Shown here in pieces: positions 33,762 to 43,062 of a DNA stretch of 64,000 bases. How positions within the stretch are numbered: position 1 is the first letter of the stretch; the number at the start of each line of letters is the position of its first letter. This DNA comes from Schlegelella_A sp036263655 (GTDB lineage Bacteria; Pseudomonadota; Gammaproteobacteria; Burkholderiales; Burkholderiaceae_C): the NCBI GenBank assembly GCA_036263655.1, contig DATAGP010000050.1, forward strand, positions 1-64,000, given 5' to 3'. Made by a program: the position numbers and the translations under genes. A model generated the notes under the pieces. It saw only the letters and a program-made list of their open reading frames with translations. It was not told the DNA's origin and ran no database searches.

Positions 33762-36700
33762 CTACGGCTTCACCTCGAACTCGCCGACAACGACCCGCTG
33801 GCCGCCCTCGCTGCGGACCCGGATCGTCGTCCGTTCGTCCTTCTGGCCCGCGCTCCCGAAGCGGCTCGACAGCCAGAGCATGAGCCCGGTTCTGGTCGTC
33901 AGCACCTGCTGGCGGTGCCCGAAGAACTGCGCCTCGACGCGGTACTTGCCGGGCTTGGCCTCCTTCAGCACGAACTCCTCCGGGCCGTAGCCTCCCGTCG
34001 CGTCCCGGGTGATCGCGCCTCCCTGGTACGACAGGCTGCGGCCGTAGTAGACCTCCTCGCCGTTCGGGTCGACGACGTGCAGGTCCACGTCGGTGTTGTC
34101 GGCGTCCCAGGCGAGCACGACACGGACGTCGACCGGCAGGTTCCTGACGAGCCTCGGGTCGATCGCCGACACGTCGACGCGACGCCCCTCGCGCCCGCTT
34201 CGCTCGATAACGGCGTTCATCTCATGGAGGGCGATGAGCTCGATGTCGGCGAAGCGGCTGCTCCAGGCGCCGGTCGCCACCTGGTGGAGGCGATCCACGG
34301 CGCGCTGGTGCTCTCCGGCCTGCGCCCACGCCAGGCCCAGGTCGCGGTGCGACTGCGGCTCGTCCGGCGCCAGCTCGAGCACACGCTCGAAGATCGGCAG
34401 CGCCAGCCCGAGCTCGCCCGCCTGCTGCAGGCGGTAGGCCAGCAGTCGCAGGATCTGCCGGTTCTGCAGGTCGAGCTCGGCCAGGTTGGAGAGGGCTTGC
34501 AGGCCCTCGGCGCGCAGGCCCTTGGCCAGGAAGAACTCGGCGGCCTCCAGGAAGAAGCCGACGTTGGCCCCGGCGGCGCGCCGCTCGTCGAGGTAGATGC
34601 GCTGCCATTGCTGCGGCGGCGCGGCGCGCAGGCGCTGCAGGGTTTCGCTGGCGTTCGCTGCCGGCGTGAGCGCGATGCCGATGCTCGGCGCCGCTCGCCC
34701 GTCGGTCGGCGCGGACGACTTCGCGAGCTCCATCGAGCCTGCGTCGCGCCGCCCTGCGAGCGTCGCCGGCGCGACGGGCGAGGGCGCCGTGGGTGAGGCC
34801 GCGGCGGCGGGTGCGCCACGGTCGGCGGACAGCGCGGTCTCCGCCGCAAGGCGGTTCTGGCGTCCGCCGCCGTCGATCCCGCGGCGTGATTCCGATGGCC
34901 TCGCCGTGTCCCCCAACGCGGCCACGGAGCCCATGGCGATCTTTAACGGCGCCGGCGGCTCGTCCTTGGGGAAGTCGCGGTGCCACCAGGCGACGCGTGC
35001 CTCGAAGCGCCGCACCACCCGGGCCAGGCGGGCGGCGTCGCTCTCGGTCTTTCGCTGCACCCGACTTGCCGCGAGCGCGTCGTAGGCAGCGCGCAGCTCA
35101 GTCGGCGGCTCGATGCCGTGGGCCACGTAGTCCTCGACGAGCTCGAGCACGAGCAGCGAGGTCTCCCGCGTGGCGAGGCCGAAGCGCTGGCCGATGTCGC
35201 GGATGCGCGCCCGGTTGCTGCGCGCCTCGCCCTCGAGCGAGGCGAGCGTCAGCCGGGCCCATTGCAGCGCCGCGAGCTGCGACGGGTTGCGGCCCGCCTC
35301 CACGCGGACCGTGCGCCGGCTCGCCTGGCCGGCGCTGTCGCGCAGGCGCACGGTCACCGCCGCCGTGCGACCGGCGAGCCGTCCGGCGAGGACCAGCCGG
35401 CCGGAAGCCACGCTCTGCGACTGGACGACGATGTCCACGGCACCGACCGAGTCGATGGCTGCGTGTCCGTCGAGTTCGCTGCCTCGCGTGAGCAGCGCGC
35501 TGACCGCAGCCTCCCGCGACATGCTGCCGAGATCGATGCTGCGCCCGCCGGTCGCATCGGCGAGCGCCTGCAGCGCGGCCGGGTCGCTGCTCGCGGCGCT
35601 GTTGATCGTGAAGACCGGCACCGGGAAGGCGAGGCGCCACGGGGCGCCGTAGGTTGCGACCCCGTCGGTGAACCAGAGTGCTTCCTCCGACCAGCCGTCG
35701 TGCCGCACGGCGCCGAGGTGGCTGGCCCCGTCGTACGAGGTGGACTCGAGGGCCCGGCGCAGCGCGGACCAGTCGCCGCCGCGGACCTCGAAGCGTGCGG
35801 ACGGGCCGACCGCGTCGGCGACGCGAACCAGGTTGACGCTGACGTTCCCGGCGCGGGAGAAGTAGGCGTCGAGCAGGGCCAGCTCGCGATCGATCCGTCG
35901 CTCCGACCCCGACCCCGACGCATCCCACACCAGCTGCACGCGGCGCGGCAAGCGTCGCGGCTCGCGACGGGTCGCGACCGGCAGCTCGACGGTGAAGTAG
36001 GTCTGACCGTCGCGTGCCTGCGTGGCGACCGCGACCTCGCCTGCGGCCCCGGGCGAGGAGAGCCGCAGTGGCTCGCGCGGCAGGACGGCATCTCGGGCAC
36101 TCCAGCGGGCCGTGTAGCCGCCGGCGCGATCGGGCTCGAAGCGAAGGCCGGGCGGGTGGAGACCGAGGAGGGCGGGCGCCTCGACCGCGGCCGGATAGCG
36201 CAGCGCCAGTTCGAACTGCGTCACGCGCTCGGCGTAGGCGAGGGGAAGCTGCAGCCGGCCGGTGGCGGACTCGACGATCGTCAGCGCCACGGTTCTCGTC
36301 TTCCCCGCCAGCAGCGGGTACACCCGCAGCTCGTAGTTGTTGCCGAGGGTCGTCTGGAGGAGCCCGGGGTCGACGCGCCGCCGCGTGATGTCCTCGAAGA
36401 TCTGTTGCGCCTGTGCCTTCTGGACGGGCACGGCGTCGCGCAGACGTCCGTCGACATCGAGGGCGAAGCCGCTCACCACCTGCCCGGGTCCCAGCGGAAA
36501 CTGCAGCTTGCCTTCCAGGGTACGCGCGTTCGGGTTGAAGAAGACCAGCTCGACCCGGGTCTGCGCAACGCCGCCGGAGACCTCCACATCGAGCTTCAGC
36601 GACTGCAGGCGGACCGGCTGCTCGGCACCCGCGACCTGCAGCGCCGGTGCCCGCCAGGCGACGAGCGGCGCCTCGAGAGCCGGCGTGGCCCGGTCGCTCG

Positions 36701-36779
36701 GCTGGGCGCTTGCATCGGCACCGAGCCCGGCTGCGGCAATGATGAAGGAAAGCACGCGGAGGATCGATGGACGCGTCAT
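33762..36779 (-). CDS. Secreted VIT / vWA / TPR / DUF2135 protein
   Basis: The start ATG at 36779 gives a signal peptide (to about residue 25, ASA-Q) and 1005 residues. A VIT domain spans about residues 50-170 (VAQTRVELVFFNPNARTLEGKLQFPL). A vWA-like domain contains the metal-site motif DASGS (Asp286, Ser288, Ser290). A Ser/Ala/Pro-rich linker, TPR-like helices (around residues 790-870: RLLAYRLQQAGELGLALPIFERVLELAPDEPQSHRDLGLAWAQ) and a C-terminal DUF2135-type beta domain (AWDADNTDVDLHVVDPNGEEVYYG) follow. Proteins of this build are found in scattered Gram-negative bacteria; their role is not known. It is divergent from pgk by 130 bp. Confidence 0.88.
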   Translation of the reverse strand: MTRPSILRVLSFIIAAAGLGADASAQPSDRATPALEAPLVAWRAPALQVAGAEQPVRLQSLKLDVEVSGGVAQTRVELVFFNPNARTLEGKLQFPLGPGQVVSGFALDVDGRLRDAVPVQKAQAQQIFEDITRRRVDPGLLQTTLGNNYELRVYPLLAGKTRTVALTIVESATGRLQLPLAYAERVTQFELALRYPAAVEAPALLGLHPPGLRFEPDRAGGYTARWSARDAVLPREPLRLSSPGAAGEVAVATQARDGQTYFTVELPVATRREPRRLPRRVQLVWDASGSGSERRIDRELALLDAYFSRAGNVSVNLVRVADAVGPSARFEVRGGDWSALRRALESTSYDGASHLGAVRHDGWSEEALWFTDGVATYGAPWRLAFPVPVFTINSAASSDPAALQALADATGGRSIDLGSMSREAAVSALLTRGSELDGHAAIDSVGAVDIVVQSQSVASGRLVLAGRLAGRTAAVTVRLRDSAGQASRRTVRVEAGRNPSQLAALQWARLTLASLEGEARSNRARIRDIGQRFGLATRETSLLVLELVEDYVAHGIEPPTELRAAYDALAASRVQRKTESDAARLARVVRRFEARVAWWHRDFPKDEPPAPLKIAMGSVAALGDTARPSESRRGIDGGGRQNRLAAETALSADRGAPAAAASPTAPSPVAPATLAGRRDAGSMELAKSSAPTDGRAAPSIGIALTPAANASETLQRLRAAPPQQWQRIYLDERRAAGANVGFFLEAAEFFLAKGLRAEGLQALSNLAELDLQNRQILRLLAYRLQQAGELGLALPIFERVLELAPDEPQSHRDLGLAWAQAGEHQRAVDRLHQVATGAWSSRFADIELIALHEMNAVIERSGREGRRVDVSAIDPRLVRNLPVDVRVVLAWDADNTDVDLHVVDPNGEEVYYGRSLSYQGGAITRDATGGYGPEEFVLKEAKPGKYRVEAQFFGHRQQVLTTRTGLMLWLSSRFGSAGQKDERTTIRVRSEGGQRVVVGEFEVKP

Positions 36780-36909
36780 GTCTTCTGCTCCTGGAGAGCG
36801 CACGCGGGCGCGGTGATGCAGCGGTGACACGCGCGGGGCATCGATTCGGGGTGAATTGCCCGGAATCGGAAACGACAAACGTAAAATCCGCGCAGTCGCT
36901 CGGTCCCGA
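36780..36909. promoter_or_regulatory. Divergent promoter region, VIT gene and pgk
   Basis: A 130-bp gap between two divergent genes. TAAAAT at 36882-36887 may be the -10 of pgk, placing the start of transcription close to 36894 and the ATG at 36910. The best -35 (TTGCCC, 36856-36861) is 20 bp away, which is too far for a standard promoter, so the -35 call is weak. Nothing convincing is seen for the minus strand. Confidence 0.35.
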
Positions 36910-38109
36910 ATGAACCTCCTCCGCTTCAGTGAGCTCGTCGCCTCCGGCCGGGTGAAAGGCAAGCGCGTCTTCATCCGCGCGGATCTCAACGTTCCGCAGG
37001 ACGACAGAGGCCGCATCACCGAGGACACCCGGATCCGGGCCTCGCTCCCCTGCATCGAGATGGCGCTCGGCGCGGGCGCCGCGGTGATGGTCACGTCGCA
37101 CCTCGGCCGTCCCACCGAAGGCGAGCCCAAGCCCGAAGACTCGCTCGCGCCGGTGGCCGAGCGAATCGGCGAGCTGCTTGCGCGCAAGGTGCCGGTACGG
37201 ACCGGTTGGGTCGAAGGCGTGGACGTGGCGCCGGGCGAGGTGGTGGTGCTGGAGAACTGCCGGCTCAACAAGGGAGAGAAGAAGAACGATCCCGCGCTCG
37301 CGAAGAAGATGGCGTCGCTCTGCGACGTCTTCGTCAACGACGCCTTCGGCACCGCCCATCGGGCCGAGGCCTCGACCTACGGGATCGCGGAGCTCGCGCC
37401 GGTCGCCTGTGCCGGGCCGCTCCTCGCGGCCGAAGTCGATGCCATCACCCGGGCACTGGCCGCGCCGGCCCGGCCGCTCGTCGCCATCGTCGCGGGCAGC
37501 AAGGTCTCGACCAAGCTGGCCATCCTGCAGAGCCTGGCGCGCAAGGTCGACCGGCTGATCGTCGGCGGCGGCATCGCCAACACCTTCCTGCTCGCATCCG
37601 GCTTCGGCATCGGCAAGAGCCTCGCCGAGCCGGCTCTGGTGGCGGAGGCGGCGGCGGTGATCGCGACCATGAAGGCACGCGGCGCCGACGTCCCGATCCC
37701 GGTCGACGTGGTGACCGCCGCCGAGTTCAAGGCCGATGCCGTCGCCACCGTCAAGCCCGTGGAAGCGGTCGCGGAGGGCGATCTGATCCTCGACATCGGC
37801 CCCCGCACGGCCGAGACGCTGGCGGGCATCCTCGCCTCGGCCGGCACCATCGTCTGGAACGGACCGGTCGGCGTGTTCGAGTTCGCGCCCTTCGCGCGCG
37901 GCACCGAGGCCATCGCCCGCGCGATCGCCGCCTCGAAGGCGTTCAGCCTCGCCGGCGGGGGCGACACCCTCGCCGCGATCGCCGCGTTCGGCATCGACAA
38001 GGACGTCGACTACATCTCGACGGGAGGCGGCGCCTTCCTGGAGATGCTCGAAGGCAAGACCCTGCCGGCCGTCGAGATCCTGGAGCGGCGCGCCCGGAAC
38101 GCCGCATGA
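36910..38109 (+). CDS. pgk: Phosphoglycerate kinase
   Basis: The ATG at 36910 gives 399 residues, the family's usual length. Motifs include FIRADLNVPQDD, TSHLGRPTEGEPKPEDSL, the KVSTKLAIL hinge, VWNGPVGVFEFAPF and SLAGGGDTLAAI plus STGGGAFLEMLEG at the end. It makes ATP from 1,3-bisphosphoglycerate in glycolysis, and works in reverse in gluconeogenesis. The stop overlaps the pyk start (ATGA), so the two glycolytic enzymes are coupled. Confidence 0.98.
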   Translation: MNLLRFSELVASGRVKGKRVFIRADLNVPQDDRGRITEDTRIRASLPCIEMALGAGAAVMVTSHLGRPTEGEPKPEDSLAPVAERIGELLARKVPVRTGWVEGVDVAPGEVVVLENCRLNKGEKKNDPALAKKMASLCDVFVNDAFGTAHRAEASTYGIAELAPVACAGPLLAAEVDAITRALAAPARPLVAIVAGSKVSTKLAILQSLARKVDRLIVGGGIANTFLLASGFGIGKSLAEPALVAEAAAVIATMKARGADVPIPVDVVTAAEFKADAVATVKPVEAVAEGDLILDIGPRTAETLAGILASAGTIVWNGPVGVFEFAPFARGTEAIARAIAASKAFSLAGGGDTLAAIAAFGIDKDVDYISTGGGAFLEMLEGKTLPAVEILERRARNAA

Positions 38110-39551
38110 GCGTCTCCGGCAGTCCGCGCGCCACCAAGATCGTCGCCACGCTGGGCCCGTCCTCCAGCACCCCGGAGGTGCTCGAGCGCATCGTCCGGGC
38201 GGGGGTCGATGTCGTCCGCCTCAACTTCTCGCACGGCACGGCGCAGGACCACATCGACCGGGCGACGCTCGTGCGCGAGGTGGCGAAGAAGGTCGGCAAG
38301 GAGGTGGCGATCATGGCCGACCTGCAGGGTCCGAAGATCCGCGTCGGCAAGATCGAAGGCGGCAAGACCACCCTCGAGCCGGGCTCTCGGCTGGTCCTCG
38401 ACGCCGCGCTGAACGAGCTCGGCACGAACGAGCGCGTGGGCCTCGACTACAAGGAGTTGCCCCGCGACGTCCGCCCGGGGGACACGCTGCTGCTCAATGA
38501 CGGGCTGCTCCGCCTGGTCGTCGACGCGGTCCGCGGCGAGGAAGTGCATACCACCGTCATGGTCGGCGGCGTGCTGTCGAACAACAAGGGCATCAACAAG
38601 GCCGGCGGCGGCCTCACCGCACCGGCACTCACCGCCAAGGACATGGAGGACATCAAGACGGCGATGTCGTTCCAGTGCGAGTACCTGGCGGTCAGCTTCC
38701 CGAAGAGCGCCACCGACATGGAGCTGGCGCGCCAGCTCGCCAACGTCGCCGGCGAGGCCTGGCGCCACAAGCCCCAGCTGATCGCCAAGATCGAGCGAAG
38801 CGAGGCCATCCCGGCCCTGGAGTCGATCCTGAAGGCATCTGACGGGATCATGGTGGCCCGCGGCGACCTGGCCATCGAGGTCGGCAACGCCGGCGTTCCC
38901 GCGTTGCAGAAGCGGATGATCAAGATGGCCCGCGAGATGGACCGCATCACGATCACCGCGACGCAGATGATGGAGTCGATGATCGTCAACCCGGTGCCGA
39001 CGCGGGCGGAGGTCAGCGACGTCGCCAACGCCGTCCTCGACGGCACGGACGCTGTGATGCTGTCGGCGGAGACCGCCGCCGGCCGCTACCCGGTCGAGAC
39101 GGTCGAGATGATGGCTTCGATCTGCGTCGAGGCCGAGCGGGCCGAAGAGATCTCGCTTGACGCCGGGTTCACCAACAAGACGTTCGGACGCATCGACCAG
39201 TCGATCGCCATGGCTGCCCTCTTCACGGCGTATCACCTGGGCTGCAAGGCCATCCTGGCGCTCACCGAGTCGGGGTCGACCGCGCTCTGGATGAGCCGGC
39301 AGCGGATCCACGTGCCCATCTTCGGCCTGACGTCGCAGATCCGCAGCCAGCGCCGGATGGCCATGTACCGCAACGTCACGCCCCTTCTCATGCCCAACTT
39401 CGCCGACCGCGACGAGGCGCTGAAGCACGCCGAGCAGCTCCTGGTGGGCGCCGGCGTCCTCAAGCCGGGCGAGACCTACGCCATCACCTGCGGAGAGCCC
39501 ATGGGGTATCCCGGTGGGACGAACATGCTGAAGGTGGTCCGGGTCGGCTGA
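38106..39551 (+). CDS. pyk: Pyruvate kinase
   Basis: The 481-residue protein shows ATKIVATLGPSSS, VRLNFSHG, DLQGPKIRVG, the catalytic IAKIERSEAI (Lys), MVARGDLAIEVG and ITATQMMESMIVNPVPTRAEVSDVANAVLDGTDAVMLSAETAAGRYP. The B domain inserted in the barrel and the C-terminal regulatory domain are both present. It makes ATP and pyruvate from phosphoenolpyruvate. The pgk-pyk pair is common in betaproteobacteria. Confidence 0.98.
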   Translation: MSVSGSPRATKIVATLGPSSSTPEVLERIVRAGVDVVRLNFSHGTAQDHIDRATLVREVAKKVGKEVAIMADLQGPKIRVGKIEGGKTTLEPGSRLVLDAALNELGTNERVGLDYKELPRDVRPGDTLLLNDGLLRLVVDAVRGEEVHTTVMVGGVLSNNKGINKAGGGLTAPALTAKDMEDIKTAMSFQCEYLAVSFPKSATDMELARQLANVAGEAWRHKPQLIAKIERSEAIPALESILKASDGIMVARGDLAIEVGNAGVPALQKRMIKMAREMDRITITATQMMESMIVNPVPTRAEVSDVANAVLDGTDAVMLSAETAAGRYPVETVEMMASICVEAERAEEISLDAGFTNKTFGRIDQSIAMAALFTAYHLGCKAILALTESGSTALWMSRQRIHVPIFGLTSQIRSQRRMAMYRNVTPLLMPNFADRDEALKHAEQLLVGAGVLKPGETYAITCGEPMGYPGGTNMLKVVRVG

Positions 39552-39558
39552 TCTCGCC

Positions 39559-39578
39559 GCCCCCGCGTTCAAGGGGGC
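39559..39578 (+). terminator. Hairpin after pyk
   Basis: GCCCCC at 39559-39564 pairs perfectly with GGGGGC at 39573-39578 across an 8-base loop. No T-run follows, so it may be a Rho-dependent end or an RNA-stabilising stem. The remaining bases to 39720 must hold the promoter of the epsD-epsG group, but no clear elements were found. Confidence 0.45.
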
Positions 39579-39720
39579 AGGTTCGAGAATCCAGCGGGTA
39601 ATCTCGGGGGCTGGGCACTTTCGCACGGGGTGCCCACCGCAGGGACATGCTGCCCGCCCTAAACTCGGCCGGGCCCTTTTCTGTCCCCCCTCGGGCGCCC
39701 GCCACGAGGCTACTCACAGC

Positions 39721-40776
39721 ATGATCACCATGACTTTCCGCCAGCCCCGATCGACTTCATCCGCAGGCCGTGGCACGGCGATGTCCCTCGTCGCGGCGGG
39801 GCTGGTGGCTGGTTTGTTGGTCGGTTGCGGCGGCGGGAACAAGGACAAGCCTGCCTCGCAGACGGCGGCCAAGGTCAACAAGGAAGAGATCACGGTCCAC
39901 CAGATCAACCTGGTGCTCGGGCAGCAGCGGGCGCTGCCGCCGGAGCAGGCCGCCTCCGCCAGCAGCCAAGTGCTGGAACGGCTGATCGACCAGGAACTCG
40001 CGCTGCAAAAGGCGGCCGACCAGAAGCTCGACCGCGACCCGCGCGTGATGCAGCAGATCGAGGCCGCCCGCCGCGAGATCATCTCGCGCGCCTATATCGA
40101 GAAGATCGGCGAGGGCGCGCCGAAGCCGACGCCGGCCGAGGTCAGCGCCTACTACGAAAAGCATCCGGGGCTCTTCAGCCAGCGGCGCGTCTACAGCCTG
40201 CAGGAGGTGGCGATCGACGCCACGCCGGCCCAGGTGGAGGAGCTGAAGAAGGTGCTCGCCGGAGCGAAGACCTTCAACGCCTTCGTCGAGCACCTGAAGG
40301 CCAACAACATCAAGTTCCGTGGCGCCGAGGCCGTCCGCGCGGCCGAGCAGCTGCCGCTCGCGAGCGTCGAGCAGTTTGCGGCCATGAAGGATGGGCAGGC
40401 GGTCTTCGCCGCGACCCCTACCGGCGCCCGGGTCATTCACCTGGTCGGCTCGCGCACCCAGCCCGTCAGCCTGCAGGCGGCGATCCCCGCGATCGAGCAG
40501 TTCCTTTTGAACGAGCGCAAGCGCAAACTGATCGCCGACGACCTGCACGCCCTGAGAACCTCCGCCAAGATCGACTACGTGGGTGATTTCGCGAAGAACA
40601 AGCCGCCGGAGCGGCCGGCCCCCAGCAACGACGCGCCGCCGCTGACCTCGATCGCGCCGCCATCGGCGTCGGCCGTGGACGCTGCCCCGCAGATCGAGAT
40701 CGCTCCGCGGGACGTGGGGCCGGCGTCGATGCCCAGCGACGCAACGCTCGACAAGGGTCTCAAGGGCATGAAGTGA
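39721..40776 (+). CDS. epsD: EpsD-family lipoprotein (peptidyl-prolyl isomerase-like)
   Basis: The 351-residue protein has a lipoprotein signal (GLVAGLLVGC, Cys about residue 36). A SurA/parvulin N-terminal-like helical region follows (VNKEEITVHQINLVLGQQ...VLERLIDQELALQKAADQ), then a parvulin-like domain (around residues 145-245: RRVYSLQEVAIDATPAQVEELKK) and a Pro/Ala-rich end. This matches the EpsD proteins that open exosortase-linked polysaccharide loci. It probably folds or holds export components in the periplasm. ATGs at 39730 and 39781 are alternative starts. Confidence 0.9.
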   Translation: MITMTFRQPRSTSSAGRGTAMSLVAAGLVAGLLVGCGGGNKDKPASQTAAKVNKEEITVHQINLVLGQQRALPPEQAASASSQVLERLIDQELALQKAADQKLDRDPRVMQQIEAARREIISRAYIEKIGEGAPKPTPAEVSAYYEKHPGLFSQRRVYSLQEVAIDATPAQVEELKKVLAGAKTFNAFVEHLKANNIKFRGAEAVRAAEQLPLASVEQFAAMKDGQAVFAATPTGARVIHLVGSRTQPVSLQAAIPAIEQFLLNERKRKLIADDLHALRTSAKIDYVGDFAKNKPPERPAPSNDAPPLTSIAPPSASAVDAAPQIEIAPRDVGPASMPSDATLDKGLKGMK

Positions 40777-40814
40777 CGGCCGCGGCCCCGCTTCAGCTCC
40801 GACGACGGACATCG

Positions 40815-41627
40815 ATGATGAATTCCATGCGTTACCTCCTCCAGTTCGCCCTGTTCTTCTGCCTCGTGATGCCGTCGGCGTTCGCGCAGAGCACCGCCAA
40901 GACCGAGCCGGTGCTCGGGGTCGGCGACGTCGTCAGGATCACCGTCTACCAGAACCCCGACCTCAGCGTCGAGGCGCGTGTCTCGGAGACGGGGCAGATC
41001 AACTTCCCCCTGATCGGTAACGTGGCCGTCAGCGGCCTCACTGTCGCCGCCGCGGAGCAGAAGATCCAGAGGCTTCTTCGCGAGGGCGGCTTCGTGAACC
41101 GTCCGCAGGTGACGATCCAGACCGTGCAGATCCGCAGCAGCCAGATCTCCATCCTCGGCCAGGTGAACAAGCCCGGCCGGTTCCCGATCGAGATGGTGGG
41201 CAGCAGGGTCTCGGAGATGATTGCCGCGGCCGGCGGCGTGGTTCCCGGGGGAGCCGACATCGTGACCCTGGTCGGCACGCGCAACGGTCAGCCGATCAAG
41301 CTCGACATCGACCTGCCGCTGATCCTGCAATCCGGACGTTCCGACCTGGACGTGCCGGTGGCCAACGGCGACATCATCTATGTCGACCGGGCGCCGACGC
41401 TCTACATCTATGGCGAGGTGCAACGGCCCGGACAGGTGCGCATGGAGCGTGGCATGACGCTGATGCAGGTGCTGGCCAGCGTCGGCGGACTGAGCGCCCG
41501 CGGCACGCAGCGAGGCATCCGTGTGCACCGCAAGGCCGAGGACGGGAGCGTCCAGATCATGGAACTGAAGATGAACGATCGCGTCGAGCGCGACGACATC
41601 ATCTACGTTCGCGAATCGCTGTTCTAG
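40815..41627 (+). CDS. epsE: Polysaccharide export protein EpsE (outer-membrane exporter, OPX)
   Basis: The chosen ATG at 40815 leaves a clean signal peptide (LLQFALFFCLVMPSAFAQ). A coupled GTG at 40773 that overlaps the epsD stop (GTGA) is a real alternative and would add 14 residues. The mature protein has the poly_export domain (VLGVGDVVRITVYQNPDLSVEARVSETGQINFPLIGNVAVSGLTVAAAEQKI) and two SLBB-type repeats (ISILGQVNKPGRFPIEM, LYIYGEVQRPGQVRME). It is not a lipoprotein by this start, unlike Wza. It should form the outer-membrane/periplasm part of the exporter with EpsF. Confidence 0.94.
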   Translation: MMNSMRYLLQFALFFCLVMPSAFAQSTAKTEPVLGVGDVVRITVYQNPDLSVEARVSETGQINFPLIGNVAVSGLTVAAAEQKIQRLLREGGFVNRPQVTIQTVQIRSSQISILGQVNKPGRFPIEMVGSRVSEMIAAAGGVVPGGADIVTLVGTRNGQPIKLDIDLPLILQSGRSDLDVPVANGDIIYVDRAPTLYIYGEVQRPGQVRMERGMTLMQVLASVGGLSARGTQRGIRVHRKAEDGSVQIMELKMNDRVERDDIIYVRESLF

Positions 41628-41637
41628 AGGTGCTGCC

Positions 41638-43062
41638 GTGGGTCTGAGCCAATATCTTCGAATCGTCTGGGCGCGAAAGTGGCTCGCCCTCGGCGTGTTC
41701 ATCCTGATCGCTGCAGGGGGCATCACCTATGTCTTGATGCAGCCGCGACAGTACGTCGCCGAGACCTCCCTGATCGTCGACCTGCGCATCGACCCGGCGC
41801 TCGGGGCGCTGGCCCCGGCCCTTGCCGCGCCCAGCTACATGGCCACCCAGATCGAGATCCTGCGGAGCGAGCGCGTCGCGTCACGTGCAGTGAAGCTTCT
41901 CGGTGTCGAGCGCTCGCCCGTCGCTGTCGCCCAGTGGCGCGAGCAAACCCAGGCCAAGATTCCGCTGGAGCGCTACTACGCCGGTGTGCTGCAGAAGGGC
42001 TTGACCGTCGAGCCCGCACGAGGCAGCAACCTCATCAACCTGTGGTTCTCGTCGCCCGATCCGATCTTCGCCCAGGCGGCGGCGAACGCCTTCGCGCAGT
42101 CCTACATGGACGTCTCCGTCGATCTACGCGTGGCCCCGGCGCGCCAGTCGGCCACGTTCCTCGAAGAGCAACTGAAGGGGCTGCGCACGACCCTCGAGCA
42201 GGCGCAGTCGAGGCTGTCGCAATTCCAGCAGACGAAGGGCATCGTCGTGAGCGACGAGCGCATGGACCAGGAGAACGCCCGCTACAACGCGCTGATGGCG
42301 CAGCTGGCGATGGCTCAGGCGGAGCAGGTCGAGACGGAGACCCGGCAGCGCAACACCGGCGCCGAGACCTCGCCGGACGTCCTCTCCAGCGGCGCGGTGC
42401 AGAGCCTGAAGTCGCAGCTCGCCTCGGCCCAGACCAAGCTCACCGAGATCAGCAGCATCGTCGGCAGGAACCATCCGAGCCGCCTGCAGCTCGAGGCGCA
42501 GATCGGCGAGCTTCGCCAGCAGCTCGCCTCCGAGACGCGCCGGGTGGCCGGCGGGACCTCGACGGTCAATCGCAGCAGCAGCCAGAAGGTGGCCGGTCTG
42601 CAGCAACTCGTCGACATGCAGAAGAAGCAGGTCCTCGCCATGCGTGCGGACCGCGACCAGATCGCCGTCTACCTGCGTGACGTCGAGACCGCGCAGCGCG
42701 CCTACGACGCGGCGGCGACGCGCCTGAGCACGACCAACATGGAAGGCCAGAACAACCAGGCCAACACCCGCTTGCTGAGCCCGGCCGTGGAGCCGCTCGA
42801 GCCTTCCCGCCCGCGGACGATCGTCGGCATCCTCGGCTCGCTGTTCGGGGCCCTGGTGGCGGCGCTCGCCGTGGCGATCGGCCTCGAGTTGCTCAACCGT
42901 CGCGTTCGCACGCCTCAGGACCTGCTGGTCACCGCCGGCGTTCCCGTGATCGGCGTCCTGCGCCCGGCGAATTCCAAGCAGCCGGTGTTCAGGCGACTTC
43001 TCGTCGCCGGCCCCTCGCCGGGCAATCGCTTGGCGCTGGCGGGGCCCGGGATGCGCCCGTGA
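41638..43062 (+). CDS. epsF: Chain-length determinant protein EpsF (PCP family)
   Basis: It starts with GTG at 41638. The 474-residue protein is a polysaccharide co-polymerase: first membrane helix at about residues 14-33, Wzz domain, long coiled coil (FLEEQLKGLRTTLEQAQSRLSQFQQTKGI and beyond), and a second helix with the Pro-rich approach SPAVEPLEPSRPRTIVGILGSLFGALVAALAVAIGL. A short cytoplasmic tail follows, with no kinase domain; that role goes to EpsG. It controls polymer length and spans the periplasm to reach EpsE. Confidence 0.95.
   Translation: MGLSQYLRIVWARKWLALGVFILIAAGGITYVLMQPRQYVAETSLIVDLRIDPALGALAPALAAPSYMATQIEILRSERVASRAVKLLGVERSPVAVAQWREQTQAKIPLERYYAGVLQKGLTVEPARGSNLINLWFSSPDPIFAQAAANAFAQSYMDVSVDLRVAPARQSATFLEEQLKGLRTTLEQAQSRLSQFQQTKGIVVSDERMDQENARYNALMAQLAMAQAEQVETETRQRNTGAETSPDVLSSGAVQSLKSQLASAQTKLTEISSIVGRNHPSRLQLEAQIGELRQQLASETRRVAGGTSTVNRSSSQKVAGLQQLVDMQKKQVLAMRADRDQIAVYLRDVETAQRAYDAAATRLSTTNMEGQNNQANTRLLSPAVEPLEPSRPRTIVGILGSLFGALVAALAVAIGLELLNRRVRTPQDLLVTAGVPVIGVLRPANSKQPVFRRLLVAGPSPGNRLALAGPGMRP

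Noticed and set aside
34980..36827. Plus-strand frame of over 600 codons over the VIT protein gene
   Set aside because: Antisense shadow; the minus strand encodes a signal peptide and recognisable VIT, vWA, TPR and DUF2135 domains.
36856..36887. TTGCCC and TAAAAT as a pgk promoter pair
   Set aside because: The spacer is 20 bp, outside the normal range; only the -10 was kept, with low confidence.
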